Position numbers and translations under genes: made by a program
The notes under the pieces: generated by a model
The model's database searches: none
The model's input: the letters and a program-made list of their open reading frames with translations, nothing else
Told to the model about the DNA's origin: nothing
Origin: Marinobacter sp. AC-23
GTDB lineage: Bacteria; Pseudomonadota; Gammaproteobacteria; Pseudomonadales; Oleiphilaceae
NCBI RefSeq assembly: GCF_001858325.1
Contig: NZ_MBPP01000004.1
Span: forward strand, 1-64,000
Direction: 5' to 3'
Length of the DNA: 64,000 nucleotides
Part shown: one piece after another, positions 1 through 8,176 of the stretch
How positions within the stretch are numbered: position 1 is the stretch's first letter
Layout: each line of letters begins with the position of its first letter

Positions 1-1
1 C

Positions 2-355
2 ATCATCCGTGAGTTAAGGCCGATCAGAGGGGCTGTACAGACGCTGACATTGGACAACGGTTCTGAGTTTGCAGACCACCCAACATTTAGCAAAGCACTG
101 TCGCTAACATCGTATTTCTGCGACCCTTATCGGTCCAGTCAGCGCGGCACCAACGAGAATACGAATGGCCTTTTGAGGCAATATTTTCCGAAAGGCACTG
201 ACTTCGCCAAGGTATCCAGAAAAGCCATCAGGCAAGCGGTAAACAAACTGAATAACCGGCCACGAAAACGGCTGGGTTATCGCACACCGGCAGAGGTTTT
301 CTGGGGCGAATACTCAGGAGGCTTGGATACGAGCGGTGCTGCACTTAATACTTGA
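2..355 (+). mobile_element. IS30-family transposase, C-terminal part (cut by window edge)
   Basis: The reading frame is open at the left edge, so the start lies outside the window. The visible 117 residues hold the end of an IS30-type DDE transposase: the second catalytic Asp in the LDNGSEF motif, the RGTNENTNG motif carrying the catalytic Glu, then PKGTDF and the closing RPRKRLGYRTP segment typical of IS30. The protein ends with TGA about 10 bases before a hairpin. It would catalyse transposition if the rest is intact. No right-end inverted repeat could be fixed. It sits next to the pilin/ligase cassette, where rearrangement is suspected. Confidence 0.85.
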
Positions 356-362
356 ATCCAGG

Positions 363-434
363 AACAAAGGCCCGAGGGTCGAAACCGCCGGGCCTTTGGG
401 AATCACGTCAGGCCATGTGTGCCTGTCCGTGATC
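363..434. repeat. 72-bp direct repeat, copy 1
   Basis: This segment starts AACAAAGGCCCGAGGGTCG and ends TGATC. It is repeated at about 90 percent identity at 2594-2666. It includes the GGCCC hairpin and then a TGTGCCTGTCC block. It lies just downstream of the ligase gene in transcription order (minus strand), while the other copy lies downstream of the major pilin gene, so the two copies bracket the second pilin plus ligase. Confidence 0.85.
366..397. terminator. Hairpin terminator between transposase and ligase genes
   Basis: AAAGGCCCG (366-374) pairs perfectly with CGGGCCTTT (389-397) around a 14-base loop. It lies between two convergent genes, the transposase (plus) and the ligase (minus), and could stop transcription from both sides. 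Confidence 0.7.
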
Positions 435-456
435 ATTCAGTCCATGATGATCTATT

Positions 457-1934
457 CTATTCAGGCATTTGACTGGGATGACGCGGAAAATTTCCATGAA
501 ACCAGAATCTCGGTAACGTACCCGCAGGTACGCTCTCATAATAAAACTTTAGATCGTCTTCCATGGCTTCATGATAAGCCGACACCTCAGCCAACCAATA
601 GAAGCCCGCTCCTCCGGAGGCTAAAACCACCGTAAGTGCCGCTACAAACCTTTTCCCAGTGCGCCCCTTACGGGTTACAGGCAACATATCGGGTGCTATC
701 AGCGCCCAGAACACAGAAAGTACGAGAAACCCAATCAACATTGAGCCCGGAGCCATGAATACGGCTGAAACAGCCGCATGCAGCAGGGCGGCCGAAACGG
801 AAGCTGTAAACGCCGCCAAAGACAACGCCAGTGGACCGCCACCAGCAACACGCGCTTCAGCTCGCCGGTGCCAGAATAATCGCACAGCCTGCGCAACAAA
901 CAGCATAAGTGCGCCCATAAACAGCCACCCGTACTCTGCGGCCCACATCAGGTACATATTATGAGGGTGGCCGAATTTACGAGACTGCTGGTACTCCTCA
1001 GTAAGCACCTCATGAGTCAACCAGGATTGCGGCCCCATGCCAAAGGGGAAGTTTTCAAGGCTCATGCGCCAAGCTTCAAGAAATAACGGCATTCGTCCAG
1101 ACGTAGTGGAACTCAAGGAGCGCATGCTCACTTCATCCATAATGAACGAAGGGATCATTACGGAGAGCAGCAGCCAGGCCAGCACGCCATAAGCCAGATA
1201 GCGCAGAAACACCCGCAGCCAAGGCAACGCAGGCCGCCCAATCAGCAACGCTGTCAATACCACACCAAAAGCAATACCCAACATGCTACCCCGCGAGGTA
1301 GAAAGAAACTCGATCCACCACCAAAGCGCAGCGCCAAGTGCTACCAAAAACCGCCAGAGCCGCTCGTCTTTAAGTGGCCCTATAAGAACAGCCAGGGGCA
1401 AGAGCGGTAACAGCCAGGTTGCAATATGACTCCAATACCGGATGCTCACAAAACCCCAAGGAATAAAATTCGATAAGTTTGTCACCTGATCAGAAAGAGC
1501 AAACATATAAACCGTTATGGTGGCACCACCATAAAAAACGACGATAACTGCGGCTACACTAACCAGAGCAACTGCTGAATACCGCCTCTGCTCGTCGCTT
1601 TTCAGCACACAACCCAAAAGCACGAAACCAAGAAAGAATGCGGCATACATCCCGGGCTCGACCCAATTATAAGGAGCCACGCGGAACGGCAGCGCAAGCA
1701 GAACAAATCCTACCGAAATCAGAATTGCAGGCCATATATACCTGAACAGCGCCCACCCGTGTCGATACACTAAAATCGTTAGGCAAAGACAACGGCCAGC
1801 CCCAGCAGGCCTGCCAATATAAACCGCTGCGACGCATAACCACCAAAAGGCAGCGGCAAAAAGTCCGCAAATAAGACACAGAAAAACACAGCAGCAACCA
1901 ATAGCCAAAGCGCTGCATTCCAAGCTGTTCGCAT
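457..1934 (-). CDS. O-antigen ligase / TfpO-PglL-like pilin glycosyltransferase, frameshifted
   Basis: Polytopic inner-membrane protein of the Wzy_C superfamily, which transfers lipid-linked glycan to LPS or pilin. The C-terminal half shows the periplasmic-loop motif GHPHNMYL...EYG and an SRGSMLG segment typical of these ligases. The start is ATG at 1934, preceded by GAGGAAATA. The natural N-terminus (MRTAWNAALWLLVAAV) is in one frame and the rest in another; the break is near 1781, and inserting one C (GCC[C]TA) joins them into a protein of about 492 residues. Left uncorrected, the downstream frame begins with an implausible Cys-rich stretch. It starts 43 bases after the second pilin gene, so pilin glycosylation is the likely role. 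An O-antigen ligase remains possible. Confidence 0.75.
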
Positions 1935-1976
1935 TATTTCCTCACGCTCAAGAAGATAGGAACTGAACGGACACAC

Positions 1977-2417
1977 TCATAACCGACAGCCCGGCGGCAA
2001 ATAGGACGACTTCCAGGTTGATGCGACGCCTGTGTTATCGATAACACACTCCCACTGCCCTGCGGTATTGCGATCAAAGCGCAGAATCAAGCCTGACACA
2101 TCTGGGTGAGCGTTGCCGCTCATGGTCACTTGCAACTGACCTGAACCGTCAGAATTGAGCGTGCCGATGTTGGTACCGAGATCACCGCTTGTCAGGCTGG
2201 AAGGGCTATAGCCGATATCGCTATTAGTAACATTTCCATTTGAGCCAACACGCCCTTCGAACGGCGTTTTATAAGCTGACAACTCGCCTACCGCGCGGCT
2301 TACCAGGGCTTTCACTACGTAGCTTTGATAAGAGGGAATTGCTACGACAGCGAGAATACCGACGATTGCCACAACAATCATCAGTTCTATCAACGTAAAA
2401 CCGGCTTTTTTAATCAT
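1977..2417 (-). CDS. Type IV pilin (second, distal copy)
   Basis: Prepilin of 146 residues with a short leader MIKKAG cleaved before [22 protein letters not shown]. Glu5 of the mature protein is present, and a hydrophobic helix forms the pilus core. Two Cys near the end (WEC...PPGC) would form the C-terminal disulfide loop. It should be processed by PilD and assembled by PilB/PilC. It differs strongly from the upstream pilin in its globular part. It sits directly ahead of the ligase, so it may be the co-transcribed partner or an alternative subunit. The start is ATG at 2417 with only a weak ribosome site. It may also be called a minor pilin. Confidence 0.9.
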   Translation of the reverse strand: MIKKAGFTLIELMIVVAIVGILAVVAIPSYQSYVVKALVSRAVGELSAYKTPFEGRVGSNGNVTNSDIGYSPSSLTSGDLGTNIGTLNSDGSGQLQVTMSGNAHPDVSGLILRFDRNTAGQWECVIDNTGVASTWKSSYLPPGCRL

Positions 2418-2493
2418 ATGTGATCAGGCTCTGGCAGTTGGCTTAAACTCTTGAACAGCAATATATGGGCCATCAACCTAGGCCGGAATTACA

Positions 2494-2525
2494 CAGGCTA
2501 AGCTGTGCCCAGGCTAAGCTGTGCC
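2494..2525. repeat. 16-bp tandem repeat, two units
   Basis: CAGGCTAAGCTGTGCC occurs twice head to tail (2494-2509 and 2510-2525). The 20-mer CTAAGCTGTGCCTGTCCATG that begins in the second unit (2514-2533) occurs again at 2644-2663 inside the 72-bp repeat. It lies in the leader region of the distal pilin gene. Confidence 0.85.
2497..2510 (-). promoter_or_regulatory. Possible sigma-54 promoter of the distal pilin
   Basis: On the minus strand this reads TGGGCACAGCTTAGCC, with GG and GC separated by 10 bases as sigma-54 requires. The -24 hexamer departs from TGGCAC and the -12 TTGC reads TAGC. It lies 80 bases before the pilin ATG. It is formed by the tandem repeat, so it could be accidental. 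Confidence 0.3.
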
Positions 2526-2593
2526 TGTCCATGTTCAATTTATGAAGACCTATAATTCCATTGACATAAACCCGCAATAAACGCATCAGAAAC

Positions 2594-2666
2594 AACAAAG
2601 GCCCGAGGGTCGAAACCACCGGGCCTTAGGGAATCAAGTCAGACTAAGCTGTGCCTGTCCATGATC
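2594..2666. repeat. 72-bp direct repeat, copy 2
   Basis: Second copy of the segment at 363-434. It contains the hairpin AAGGCCCG (2598-2605) with CGGGCCTT (2620-2627), then GGGAATCA and CTAAGCTGTGCCTGTCCATGATC. It lies in the 346-base stretch between the two pilin genes. Confidence 0.85.
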
Positions 2667-2682
2667 GCTTTAATCCAAACGG

Positions 2683-2713
2683 AAAAGTCCGGAAGCTACG
2701 CATCCGGACTTTT
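2683..2713 (-). terminator. Terminator of the upstream pilin gene
   Basis: AAAAGTCCGGA (2683-2693) pairs perfectly over 11 bases with TCCGGACTTTT (2703-2713) around a 9-base loop. On the minus strand the stem ends in a T run. It lies about 50 bases past the stop of the upstream pilin gene, so that pilin should be transcribed mainly alone. Confidence 0.85.
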
Positions 2714-2763
2714 AAGGGCTGAGCTGTGACTCAAAGATTCACAAACTGTCCATCAGCTCAAGT

Positions 2764-3258
2764 TCACGACGGCTGACAACCACTCGGGGCAAAACTGTCT
2801 TTCCAGCCATCGGTCGGCTCATCAGTTATATAGCAACTCCATTCGCCACTGGCCGAACGCGACCAATTAATTTTTGCGTTTCTGACCACGGCATTTGCAC
2901 TTCCTCCAAGCTGGGCAACCAGCACTACGGCCGGACCGGCAGGGTTGGTAATTGTAAATCCAGCAGCAGCGACAGCATCAGTGCCAACTCCAACTAGATC
3001 TGAGCTTTCAACATTGAAGCCTACGTAACCGTCGTCCCCTGTAGTTGCTGATAGCGTAACACCTCGGTTGAGCAGTTCCTCAGCCGAGGTACGAACTGAT
3101 GATATCTCCGCCACAACTCTGCTAACCTGAGAGCGAGCCGTATAATCCTGATACTGCGGAATGGCGATTGCCGCCAAAATACCAATGATCGCAACAACGA
3201 TCATCAGCTCGATCAGCGTGAAACCCTTCTGGGCGTGATTGATTTTCATGTTCTTCAT
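2764..3258 (-). CDS. pilA: Type IV major pilin
   Basis: Prepilin of 164 residues with leader [12 protein letters not shown] before [24 protein letters not shown]. Glu5 is present. The C-terminal disulfide loop lies between the Cys of WSCYIT and of SGCQPS. The protein ends in Ser just after the loop, the position modified by TfpO-type glycosyltransferases in some Pseudomonas pilins (inference here). The start chosen is ATG at 3258 because AGAGG lies six bases upstream; ATG at 3273 has no ribosome site. It has its own sigma-54-type promoter and a strong terminator, and is divergent from pilBCD, the usual pilA layout. It is likely the main pilus subunit. Confidence 0.93.
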   Translation of the reverse strand: MKNMKINHAQKGFTLIELMIVVAIIGILAAIAIPQYQDYTARSQVSRVVAEISSVRTSAEELLNRGVTLSATTGDDGYVGFNVESSDLVGVGTDAVAAAGFTITNPAGPAVVLVAQLGGSANAVVRNAKINWSRSASGEWSCYITDEPTDGWKDSFAPSGCQPS

Positions 3259-3355
3259 ATTCGACCTCTGCATTTGTCGTTAAGAAACTCTAAATGGCCC
3301 GGGGCCGGTGGAGCTTTGCCCCGCAACCGGTTTTTTTGAGCCTAACGAGTCCTTA

Positions 3356-3370
3356 GCACCCCCCGTGCCA
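3356..3370 (-). promoter_or_regulatory. Sigma-54 promoter of pilA
   Basis: The minus strand reads TGGCACGGGGGGTGCTA: a perfect -24 TGGCACG, the invariant GG-N10-GC spacing, and GTGC at -12 against consensus TTGC. Transcription would start near 3344, giving a leader of about 85 bases. In pseudomonads pilA is transcribed by RpoN with the PilS/PilR pair; rpoN is in this window, but pilSR is not. Confidence 0.8.
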
Positions 3371-3657
3371 ACTCAACAAAAAAGAAAGCCAGACTATATT
3401 AATCAACCACCTAGGCCTCACACACCTCTATAAAACGACAGATCACCACCATGACCAGAGAGCCGCTCCCGGTCATTCGCTGACAATATTTGTCACTCGC
3501 CCTCTATTGTCACGCCTACCTACACCCATAAACCCAACTCGAGTTAGTAGCCGCGATTCGGCCACACACCTTTCCAAAGCCAGACCAGCCATCTAAACTC
3601 TCTGCCAACCAACAAAACCTCATTTCAGTCACACAGGCAGTATTCTTAACCTCATTT

Positions 3658-5373
3658 ATGACTACTAACAAAAGCAACATCACGCTGACCGGCCTGGCCC
3701 GGCGCTTTGTGGACGACGGACTTCTTGATGAAGCAACCGCCAAGGATGCCTTCATTCAAGCGTCCCAAAACCGCATCCCGCTGATTACATACCTCACCCA
3801 GAACAAACTGGCAGACAGTTCTCGGCTGGCTTTTTCTGCTGCGATGGAGTTTGGGGTATCGGTTTTAGACCTCTCATCTTTCCTGCCGGAAATGATGCCA
3901 GAGGGTGTGGTCGACGATAAGTTGGTGCGAAAGCACAACGCGCTTCCCCTCTACAAGCGTGGCAATCGCCTTTTTATTGCGGTGTCAGACCCCACCAACA
4001 TTCAGGCGCTGGACGAGATTAAGTTCAACACTGGCCTGAGTACCGATGCGGTTCTGGTAGACGATGCCAAGCTGCGGGAGGCCATCGACAAATACTTGGA
4101 CTCCCAAGACTCCTCCATGGGTGATCTGGACGATGCAGATTTAGAGGGCGTGGAAACCGAAGGTGGCGAGCAGGACGATGACGACGCGGTGGCTTCAAAT
4201 GAAGTAGACGACGCGCCTATCGTAAAGTACGTGAACAAAATGCTGCTAGACGCCATTCGCGGTGGCGCTTCAGACGTGCACTTTGAGCCTTACGAAAAAA
4301 CCTACCGCGTGCGTTACAGAACAGATGGCATTCTTAAAGAGATGTCGCGGCCTTCCATTAAACTGGCCCCGAAAATCTCTGCGCGCATAAAGATCATGGC
4401 CCAGCTGGACATTTCCGAGCGCCGGGTGCCCCAGGATGGCCGGATTAAGATGAAGCTGTCCAAAACCAAGGCCATCGACTTTCGGGTGAACACCCTGCCT
4501 ACGCTTTGGGGTGAGAAAATTGTGCTGCGGATTCTGGACCCCAGCCAGGCAAAGCTTGGCATTGACGCACTGGGCTATGAGGAAGACCAGAAAGAGCTCT
4601 ATATGGCTGCGCTGGCGCAGCCACAAGGCATGATTCTGGTTACCGGGCCGACGGGTTCTGGTAAGACTGTATCGCTGTACACTGGCTTGAATATCCTTAA
4701 CACGGCGGATATCAACATCTCCACGGCGGAGGACCCGGCGGAGATTAACCTGGAAGGCATTAACCAGGTTAACGTGAACAACCGAGTTGGCTTGGGCTTT
4801 GCTGAGGCGCTTCGTGCGTTTTTGCGACAGGACCCGGATGTGATCATGGTGGGTGAGATTCGGGATCTTGAAACCGCCAACATTGCTATCAAGGCGGCTC
4901 AAACCGGCCACTTGGTTCTGTCTACCCTGCACACAAACAGTGCCGCAGAAACCCTCACCCGCATGATGAATATGGGTGTGCCGGCGTTCAATATTGCAAC
5001 CTCTGTGAGTTTGATCGTTGCTCAGCGATTGGGCAGGCGCTTGTGCAGTGCATGTAAAAAGCCGGGGGAGGTGCCAAAAGACCTGCTTTTGGCCGAGGGG
5101 TTCACACAGGAACAAATTGATACAGGCTTCTCGTTGTACCACCCCAAGGGCTGTGATAAATGCAATGGTGGGTATAAAGGCCGCGTCGGTATTTACGAGG
5201 TGGTTAAGGTGACTGAAACGCTGGCGAGCATGATTATGGAAGAAGCCAGCTCCATCAAAATTGCAAAGCAGGCTGAGGCCGAAGGCTTCCGGAACTTGCG
5301 CCATTCAGCACTTTTAAAGGTGATGGAGGGCGTGACCAGCCTTGAGGAAGCCAACCGCGTGACGAAGGATTAA
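3658..5373 (+). CDS. pilB: Type IV pilus assembly ATPase PilB
   Basis: Cytoplasmic hexameric ATPase that powers pilus extension. It has 571 residues, the usual length. The MshEN-type N-terminal domain occupies roughly residues 1-150, followed by an acidic linker (about 155-185). Walker A GPTGSGKT is at about 330-337, Walker B DVIMVGEIRD at about 393-403, and the His-box HLVLSTLHTN follows. The Cys pairs CSAC and CDKC form the zinc site near the C-terminus. No strong ribosome site precedes the ATG, but the N-terminus ITLTGLARRFVDDGLL matches the family. The 384 bases upstream carry the divergent pilA promoter. It is followed by pilC after 2 bases. Confidence 0.97.
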   Translation: MTTNKSNITLTGLARRFVDDGLLDEATAKDAFIQASQNRIPLITYLTQNKLADSSRLAFSAAMEFGVSVLDLSSFLPEMMPEGVVDDKLVRKHNALPLYKRGNRLFIAVSDPTNIQALDEIKFNTGLSTDAVLVDDAKLREAIDKYLDSQDSSMGDLDDADLEGVETEGGEQDDDDAVASNEVDDAPIVKYVNKMLLDAIRGGASDVHFEPYEKTYRVRYRTDGILKEMSRPSIKLAPKISARIKIMAQLDISERRVPQDGRIKMKLSKTKAIDFRVNTLPTLWGEKIVLRILDPSQAKLGIDALGYEEDQKELYMAALAQPQGMILVTGPTGSGKTVSLYTGLNILNTADINISTAEDPAEINLEGINQVNVNNRVGLGFAEALRAFLRQDPDVIMVGEIRDLETANIAIKAAQTGHLVLSTLHTNSAAETLTRMMNMGVPAFNIATSVSLIVAQRLGRRLCSACKKPGEVPKDLLLAEGFTQEQIDTGFSLYHPKGCDKCNGGYKGRVGIYEVVKVTETLASMIMEEASSIKIAKQAEAEGFRNLRHSALLKVMEGVTSLEEANRVTKD

Positions 5374-5375
5374 GC

Positions 5376-6596
5376 ATGGCAGAGAAAGCGCAAAAGCTGG
5401 AATCGTACATATGGGAAGGCAAAGACCGCAAAGGCAATAAGTCCAAGGGCGAGCTTAACGGGTCTAGCCTATCCCTGGTTAAGGCCCAGCTACGTAAACA
5501 GGGCATTATTCCGGACAAAGTGAAGAAGAAGCCTAAGCCTTTGTTTGGTGGTAGCAAGAAAATCACCCCCTTTGATATTGCTATGCTCACCCGGCAACTG
5601 GCCACAATGATGAAAGCGGGCGTGCCACTGGTTCAGAGCTTCGATATTGTGGCAGATGGACTTGAGAATAAGGGCTTGCAAGAGCTGGTGATGTCTATCC
5701 GGAATGATATTTCCTCCGGTACCAGTTTTGCGGGTTCGCTGCGCAAGCATCCCAAGCACTTTGATAACCTGTACTGCAATCTGGTGGATTCTGGTGAGAA
5801 GGCCGGTGCGCTGGAGAAGATGCTGGACCGTATCGCTCTTTACCTTGAGAAAACCGAACTGCTAAAGAAAAAAGTAAAAAAGGCGATGACTTATCCCGCT
5901 GCCATCGTAGTCGTGGCCATCATTGTGACCGCTATTCTTTTGGTGAAAGTTGTTCCACAGTTTGAAAGTCTGTTCCAAGGCTTTGGTGCGGAGCTACCTG
6001 TATTTACCCAAATGGTTGTTAGGCTATCTGACTGGATGCAGACTTGGTGGTTTGTGGTGCTCATAGGAATTATGGGTACGATCTTCTTGTTCAAGGAAGC
6101 TAAGCGCCGTTCACAGAAGTTCTCGGATTTTGTGGACAAATACGTGCTTAAACTGCCTGTTGTGGGTGAAATTCTCGATAAATCGGCGGTGGCCAAGTTC
6201 GGGCGGGTTCTGTCTACCACGTTTGCTGCGGGTGTTCCGCTTGTGGATGCACTGGACTCGGTGGCAGGCGCTACGGGCAATGCGGTTTATCGGGATGCAA
6301 TTCAACGCATTAAGAACGATGTTTCTAGTGGCACACAGTTGCAGGCTTCCATGCGGCAGCAGGATGTTTTCCCGGTAATGGCGGTGCAGTTGACGGCCAT
6401 TGGTGAGGAATCCGGTAACCTGGATGAGATGCTTGAGAAGGTGGCAGTGCACTATGAAGCGGTGGTTGATGACATGGTGGATAACCTGACTGCGCTGATG
6501 GAGCCGATGATTATGGCTGTGTTGGGTGTGTTGGTGGGTGGTTTGATTATTGCTATGTACTTGCCGATCTTTCAGATGGGGCAGGTTGTGGGGTAG
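5376..6596 (+). CDS. pilC: Type IV pilus inner-membrane platform protein PilC
   Basis: Polytopic inner-membrane protein of 406 residues that couples the PilB motor to pilin subunits. Two GspF/T2SF domains are visible, at about residues 70-195 and 275-400. Membrane segments include AAIVVVAIIVTAILLVKVVP and the C-terminal MAVLGVLVGGLIIAMYLPIF. The charged N-terminal segment YIWEGKDRKGNKSKGEL is typical. It follows pilB by 2 bases and is surely in the same operon. The coding frame is intact and of normal length. Confidence 0.97.
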   Translation: MAEKAQKLESYIWEGKDRKGNKSKGELNGSSLSLVKAQLRKQGIIPDKVKKKPKPLFGGSKKITPFDIAMLTRQLATMMKAGVPLVQSFDIVADGLENKGLQELVMSIRNDISSGTSFAGSLRKHPKHFDNLYCNLVDSGEKAGALEKMLDRIALYLEKTELLKKKVKKAMTYPAAIVVVAIIVTAILLVKVVPQFESLFQGFGAELPVFTQMVVRLSDWMQTWWFVVLIGIMGTIFLFKEAKRRSQKFSDFVDKYVLKLPVVGEILDKSAVAKFGRVLSTTFAAGVPLVDALDSVAGATGNAVYRDAIQRIKNDVSSGTQLQASMRQQDVFPVMAVQLTAIGEESGNLDEMLEKVAVHYEAVVDDMVDNLTALMEPMIMAVLGVLVGGLIIAMYLPIFQMGQVVG

Positions 6597-6604
6597 GAGT
6601 TGCC

Positions 6605-6650
6605 TACCCTCCCCCTCTCCCCCGGCCCCTCTCCCGCTGGGGGAGAGGGG
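6605..6650 (+). repeat. CCCTCTCCC-type intergenic palindrome between pilC and pilD
   Basis: Arms CCCCTCTCCC (6626-6635) and GGGAGAGGGG (6641-6650) pair perfectly over 10 bases, preceded by a related C/T-rich run from 6605. One frame translates as APLPLGERG, the hallmark of a widespread proteobacterial intergenic repeat. It may act as an attenuator or terminator inside the pil operon. I saw no second copy in the window. Confidence 0.7.
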
Positions 6651-6688
6651 AGTAGAGATTAAAAAAAAGAATCACTTAGAGTTTTTGA

Positions 6689-7562
6689 ATGGCTACATTA
6701 GATATCTTCTTTTCGACCCCCTGGCTTTTTTATCTCACCGTTACGTTCGTCTCTCTGTGCATTGGCAGCTTTTTGAATGTGGTGATTCTGCGTTTGCCGA
6801 AGATGATGCATCAGGATTGGCGTTGCCAGTGTGAGGCGTTTTTGGAGATTGCTAAGGATCAACGCAAACAGGAGGCGCCGGTAACGCTTTCCAGCCCTGC
6901 TTCTACCTGCCCTTCTTGTGGCCATAAGATCCGCGCCTGGGAGAATATTCCGGTTATCAGCTACGTGTTTCTTGGCGGAAAATGTAGCGGGTGCAAAGAG
7001 CCTATTTCGATTCGCTACCCGATCATAGAAGCGGTAACGGCTTTGTTTTCTGTGATCACTGCGGTGATTGGTGGCCCTACCGAATCCACATTATTTGCGC
7101 TCCTATTGGTTTGGGCATTGGTTGCCCTTACGGTAATCGATTTCGACACACAGCTTCTGCCGGACAGCATCACCCTACCCTTGATGTGGCTGGGGCTGGT
7201 GTTGAGCTACTTCGGGTACCTGGGCGATTTTAACAGCGCGTTTGCCGGTGCGGTTTTTGGTTATCTTTCTTTGTGGTCTGTGTACTGGCTGTTTAAGCTG
7301 GTAACGGGTAAAGAAGGCATGGGGCATGGTGATTTCAAGCTGCTGGCTGCTTTGGGCGCCTGGCTTGGGTGGGAATTGCTGCCGGCGGTGATTCTGCTTT
7401 CATCGGTTGTGGGTGCCGTTGTAGGTATTAGCCTAATGATTTTCAAAAAGCACGGGCGGGAGGTGCCTATTCCTTTGGGCCTACCTGGCCGCTGCGGGTT
7501 TGCTGTGTTTGTGGTTTGGGGTTGAGATTCAGGCATTTTGGTATGGGCTGCTCGGGGTTTGA
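6689..7562 (+). CDS. pilD: Prepilin peptidase/N-methyltransferase PilD, frameshifted at 3' end
   Basis: Inner-membrane aspartyl protease that cleaves and N-methylates prepilins. Visible are the N-terminal SFLNVVILRLP segment, the zinc-binding pairs CPSC and CSGC of the methyltransferase loop, and the catalytic Asp motifs VIDFDTQLLPD and MGHGDFK. The frame breaks at about 7481: after VPIPLG the expected family ending PYLAAAG appears in another frame and runs LLCLWFGVEIQAFWYGLL to a stop at 7562. Restoring two bases (GGC[CC]CTAC-like) gives about 291 residues, the normal length. As written, the frame stops at 7525 with an odd tail. It is downstream of pilC, and coaE follows within a few bases. 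Confidence 0.92.
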
Positions 7563-7567
7563 CAGGT

Positions 7568-8176
7568 TTGGCTGATCAGGTGGTTATAGGTTTAACAGGC
7601 GGCATTGGGTCGGGTAAGTCCACTGTTGCACGGCAGTTCGGAAGCTTTGGCGTGCATTGGGTGGATGCAGACGACGTGGCCCGTGAGGTGGTGGAGCCGG
7701 GTACGCCGGCGCTGGCCGCAATTGCGAAGCATTTTGGAAAAGACATTCTCACGGATGGCGGGGCGCTGGACCGGGCAAGCCTTCGGCAGATCGTGTTTGA
7801 GCAGCCAGAGCAACGTGCGTGGCTTGAGAGCTTGCTGCACCCGATCATTCGTGAAGAACTGACTCGCCAGCTTCATCCGTTGGACTATGCTTTACCCTAT
7901 GTACTGCTGGTCTCTCCTCTGCTTCTGGAAACCGACCAGCACCAACTGGTGGAGCGGGTGCTGGTAGTGGATGTGCCGGTGGATGTTCAGATTGAGCGCA
8001 CCATGGCGCGGGATACCAATTCCCGTGAGCAGATAGAGCGTATTATTGCCGCCCAGATGCCCCGGGACCAGCGACTGGCCCAGGCAGATGCCATAATTGA
8101 CAACAGCCAGCCCTCAGACAGGGTTTTAGCCGAGGTTTGCGCGTTGCATGAAGCGTTCATTGTGGATTTTGGTTGA
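7568..8176 (+). CDS. coaE: Dephospho-CoA kinase
   Basis: Last step of coenzyme A synthesis: ATP-dependent phosphorylation of dephospho-CoA. The P-loop GLTGGIGSGKST is at the N-terminus, followed by VHWVDADDVAREVV with the substrate-binding Asp, and the LLHPIIR segment of the lid. A TTG start at 7568 is chosen because it follows the corrected pilD stop by 5 bases, has GACAGG in front, and gives the usual five or so residues before the P-loop; 7538 (also TTG) is the alternative. The length of about 202 residues is normal. pilD-coaE(-yacG) is a classic gammaproteobacterial order. Confidence 0.93.
   Translation: MADQVVIGLTGGIGSGKSTVARQFGSFGVHWVDADDVAREVVEPGTPALAAIAKHFGKDILTDGGALDRASLRQIVFEQPEQRAWLESLLHPIIREELTRQLHPLDYALPYVLLVSPLLLETDQHQLVERVLVVDVPVDVQIERTMARDTNSREQIERIIAAQMPRDQRLAQADAIIDNSQPSDRVLAEVCALHEAFIVDFG

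Noticed and set aside
1779..1976. Separate 65-residue membrane peptide upstream of the ligase
   Set aside because: Its sequence is the natural N-terminus of the ligase in another frame; the ribosome site at 1934 and continuity of hydrophobic segments show one gene with a frameshift.
3296..3340. Hairpin in the pilA leader (CCGGT...ACCGG followed by T run on the plus strand)
   Set aside because: The arms are short, the T run faces away from pilA, and no plus-strand transcript should end there.
4270..5304. 344-residue frame on the minus strand opposite pilB
   Set aside because: It mirrors the codon structure of pilB, has no ribosome site or family resemblance, and overlaps a fully conserved gene.
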